NCBI RefSeq assembly: GCF_009720365.1
Contig: NZ_ML769314.1
Location: 301,264-365,263, forward strand
Length of the DNA: 64,000 nucleotides
Direction of reading: 5' to 3'
Source: Catellatospora paridis
GTDB lineage: Bacteria; Actinomycetota; Actinomycetes; Mycobacteriales; Micromonosporaceae
Shown: positions 62,173 through 64,000 of the stretch, in pieces
How the letters are laid out: every line of letters begins with the position of its first letter
Position numbering within the stretch: position 1 is the stretch's first letter
Translations under genes and position numbers: made by a program
Notes under the pieces: model-generated
What the model was told of the DNA's origin: nothing
The model's input: the letters and a program-made list of their open reading frames with translations, nothing else
Database searches by the model: none

Positions 62173-62808
62173 ATGTCCGACACGAAGCAGCGGTTGCTCG
62201 ACGGGGCCATGGAGACCCTGCGCAAACAGGGGATCGCGGGCGTATCCGCCCGCAACATCGCCGGTCAGGCGGGAGTCAACCAGGCGCTCATCTTCTACCA
62301 CTTCGGCAGCGTGGACGACCTGCTGGTGGCGGCGTGCACGGCCGCGACCGGCGAGCGCGTCGCGGCATACCGCGAGCGGTTCGCGACCGTGGGCTCGCTG
62401 CGGGAGCTGCTCGAAGTCGGGCGTGCGCTGCACGAGGAGGAACGCGACCTGGGCAACGTCGCAGTGCTGGCGCAGATGCTGGCCGGTGCGCAGCACGACG
62501 AGAAGCTGGCCCGGGTGACCGCCGAAACGCTGGGCATGTGGACCGCGGAGATCGAGTCCGTGCTGCACCGGGTGCTGGCGGGTTCGCCGTTCGCCGAGAT
62601 GGCCGACGTGCCCGGGCTGGCCGCGGCGATCTCCGCCTCGTTCGTCGGGCTGGAGCTCTGCGAGGGCGTCGACCGCCCTGGCGCGCAGCGCGCGATGGCG
62701 GCGCTGGAGCAGCTCGGTGCGCTGCTGGAGGTCGTCGAGGAGCTGGGCCCGGTGGCCCGCCGGGCGTTGCGGAGCAAGGTGAGCAAGGCGGCCGCCCGCC
62801 GGGGCTGA
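62173..62808 (+). CDS. TetR-family transcriptional regulator
   Basis: A 211-residue regulator. The DNA-binding domain is at 3-50: KQRLLDGAMETLRKQGIAGVSARNIAGQAGVNQALIFYHFGSVDDLL, with the classic HTH ending FYHFGS. The C-terminal ligand domain (TetR_C-like) is helical. ATG 62173 has GAGGGAG upstream. Twin operators 220-270 bases upstream suggest autoregulation. No transporter or enzyme adjoins it, so the ligand is unknown. Confidence 0.9.
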   Translation: MSDTKQRLLDGAMETLRKQGIAGVSARNIAGQAGVNQALIFYHFGSVDDLLVAACTAATGERVAAYRERFATVGSLRELLEVGRALHEEERDLGNVAVLAQMLAGAQHDEKLARVTAETLGMWTAEIESVLHRVLAGSPFAEMADVPGLAAAISASFVGLELCEGVDRPGAQRAMAALEQLGALLEVVEELGPVARRALRSKVSKAAARRG

Positions 62809-62840
62809 CGCGGTGGCGCCTCTTGCCTAGCATCACGACC

Positions 62841-63434
62841 GTGAACGGACGGCTGAGCGGGGAGAGCGGGCGACAGGCGTGGTGGCGCAGGCACCGCCGA
62901 ACGGTGGCGGGCATCGCATGCTGCGGGATCGCCGTCGGGCTCCTCACCGGGTATCAGCGCGGTGGGTTGGCACAGGTCCTGCCGCCCGCGCCGGCCGCGG
63001 TCTGCCCGCTGCTGCGTCCCGAACTGCTCGCCCTGCTCGTGCCGGGTCACGGCACGGCGACGCAGGACACCGATCGTGACGACGAGACGTTGTCGGCCTG
63101 GTGCGTCGTGGAACGGCCCAAGGACGACGGCGAGGACGCCTCGCTCGTGGTGGGCGTGATCAACGTGGGCCGCGCGGCCGGCGCCGACCCGGCGGCCCGA
63201 GCGCACCGTCACTTCGTCGGCTCGTTCGTGCTCAACCGCGACCGGTTCCTGCTCGACGGGCTCGGCGACGAGGCCGGCTACTGGTCCGAGCTGGGTCCCG
63301 CCGGACGGCTCTACCTCACCGTGCGCGCGGGCACCCGCCTGGTGCACGTGCAGTACCGCAACACCATGGTCGGTCCGGAGCGCAGCCGGGAGGCGGCCGT
63401 GCTGGCCGCGCGGGAGGTGCTGGCGAAGCTGTGA
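62841..63434 (+). CDS. Exported protein of unknown function
   Basis: A 197-residue protein with one N-terminal helix (TVAGIACCGIAVGLLTGYQ) and an external domain starting AVCPLLRPELLALLVPG, followed by AWCVVERPKDDGEDASLVVGVINVG. Two Cys (VCPLL and WCVVE) could pair. The pattern resembles DUF3558-like small actinobacterial secreted proteins, but I would not assign it. TAGCAT seven bases before GTG 62841 suggests leaderless expression. The next gene overlaps its stop. Confidence 0.7.
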   Translation: MNGRLSGESGRQAWWRRHRRTVAGIACCGIAVGLLTGYQRGGLAQVLPPAPAAVCPLLRPELLALLVPGHGTATQDTDRDDETLSAWCVVERPKDDGEDASLVVGVINVGRAAGADPAARAHRHFVGSFVLNRDRFLLDGLGDEAGYWSELGPAGRLYLTVRAGTRLVHVQYRNTMVGPERSREAAVLAAREVLAKL

Positions 63435-63712
63435 AAGACGACGACGGGCTGATGACGAGCCTCATCGCAGGCCGGGGCGTGGCGACGGGCCACCTGCTGC
63501 ACGAACTGCGCCCGGAGCCGAACTGGCTGATCCGGTGGACCGTGGCGATCGCCGTGATGATCGTCTGCGGGCTGGCCGGATACCACGGCAGCACGCTGCT
63601 GCTGGAGCTGTCGACCCGGCTGGAGCTGGCCTGGACCGAGTCGTCCTGGCAGGCCCCGCCGCCGCCGGAGCTGCCGCCCACCCCGTTCGGCCATGCGCCG
63701 GGGCCGGGCTAA
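63431..63712 (+). CDS. Small single-helix membrane protein
   Basis: A 93-residue protein with one transmembrane helix (WTVAIAVMIVCGLAGYHGSTLLLEL), an N-terminal cytosolic stretch and a Pro-rich C-terminus (PPPPELPPTPFGH). It begins at a GTG overlapping the upstream TGA (GTGA), so it is coupled to the exported protein and may form a complex with it. The function is unknown. Confidence 0.7.
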   Translation: MKDDDGLMTSLIAGRGVATGHLLHELRPEPNWLIRWTVAIAVMIVCGLAGYHGSTLLLELSTRLELAWTESSWQAPPPPELPPTPFGHAPGPG

Positions 63713-63722
63713 CCTCGTCAGC

Positions 63723-64000
63723 GTGGCGACCGCACTGGTGATCGAGAACGACCCGACCGACGACCTGCGCCGACTCGGCGACTGGCTGACCGAGGCCGGG
63801 CTGGAGCTTTCCGTCCTGCGCCCGCACGCGGGCGACGCGCTGCCCGACGATCTCGAGGGCTACGCCGCGTTCGTGGTCATGGGCGGGGAGCAGGACGCGT
63901 TCGCCAAGGACGGGGTGCCGGGCGCGCCGTGGTTCCCGAAGCTGGAGTCGCTGCTGCGCAAGGCGGTCAAGAACCGGGTGCCGACGCTGGCGATCTGCCT
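63723..64000 (+). CDS. Type 1 glutamine amidotransferase (partial)
   Basis: The first 92 residues of a class I GATase-like protein of the GMP-synthase/YfeJ-like kind. It starts VATALVIENDPTDDLRRLGDWLTEAGLELSVLRP, then VVMGGEQDAFAKDGVPGAPWFPKLESLL and the strand VPTLAICL that normally runs into the catalytic Cys (GICxG or ICLG). The window ends exactly there, so the active site cannot be checked. TAACCT seven bases before GTG 63723 gives a leaderless promoter. Confidence 0.85.
   Translation, partial: MATALVIENDPTDDLRRLGDWLTEAGLELSVLRPHAGDALPDDLEGYAAFVVMGGEQDAFAKDGVPGAPWFPKLESLLRKAVKNRVPTLAIC

Overview
The window is high-GC actinobacterial chromosome. Its actinomycete hallmarks are many GTG/TTG starts, a fasR-fabD-fabH-acpP-fabF block, homodimeric aceE, a DUF3052 gene next to ahpE, a CebR-type operator, and interspersed GAAGGGCACCTTC hairpins of a kind I associate with Micromonosporaceae. 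Micromonosporaceae is my best guess for the family; it is an inference from gene content and repeats, not from a database match. No phage, IS element or CRISPR array is visible. The one trace of mobility is an integrase stub beside tRNA-Val.

Layout. 1-2.6 kb: ECF42-like sigma factor and its DGPF/YCII partner, an XdhC-type protein and a P-loop kinase. 2.6-9 kb: fatty-acid synthase II block on the minus strand (fasR, fabD, fabH, acpP, fabF, carboxyltransferase). 9-11.5 kb: three exported or membrane proteins including CopC. 11.5-16.4 kb: gltX, a GT-C mannosyltransferase-like protein and a divergent Stealth phosphotransferase. 16.5-21 kb: ABC exporter, MarR regulator with divergent MFS transporter, and ThuA. 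21-24 kb: aceE. 24-30.5 kb: small membrane protein, YjbQ, GH9 cellulase with a CebR box, DUF4139 protein, metallophosphatase. 30.6-34.2 kb: fused E1 alpha/beta, DUF3052, ahpE. 34.3-34.8 kb: tRNA-Val(TAC) and the integrase scar. 36.8-44.2 kb: a tightly packed cluster of MDR dehydrogenase, PTPS-like protein, GT4, LPG-flippase-like protein, RibD_C reductase, RibA and membrane sulfatase, with a divergent CDP-alcohol phosphatidyltransferase. 44-54 kb: FkbM methyltransferase, APH-like kinase, alpha-amylase, DUF2236, VOC, C39-like peptidase, lipoprotein and two tyrosine phosphatases. 54-58.3 kb: DODA dioxygenase, ahpCD, and cimA behind a branched-chain amino-acid attenuator. 58.4-64 kb: M15 peptidase, small membrane protein, S66 LD-carboxypeptidase, EEP hydrolase, TetR regulator, two small proteins and a truncated glutamine amidotransferase.

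How the parts work together. FasR, with a 17-bp palindrome before fabD, probably activates fatty-acid synthesis, which aceE feeds with acetyl-CoA. The extracellular cellulase and amylase each carry an operator-like dyad. AhpC/AhpD and AhpE provide peroxide defence. The RibA/RibD_C/PTPS-like/glycosyltransferase/flippase/CDP-alcohol transferase cluster is the strongest candidate for an undescribed pathway: it has the enzymes to turn GTP into a reduced ribityl-aminopyrimidine, plus membrane and glycosylation functions, while its PTPS-like member has lost the canonical catalytic residues.

Two signals run across the window. About 19 genes have a TANNNT-like -10 box 5-8 bases before the start codon and so look leaderless. 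Gene 3' ends are marked by families of long inverted repeats: a 14-18-14 hairpin in four copies plus one half copy, a 79-81-nt element in three copies, and several single GATC-bounded hairpins. All calls come from reading sequence and translated products; no similarity search was run.
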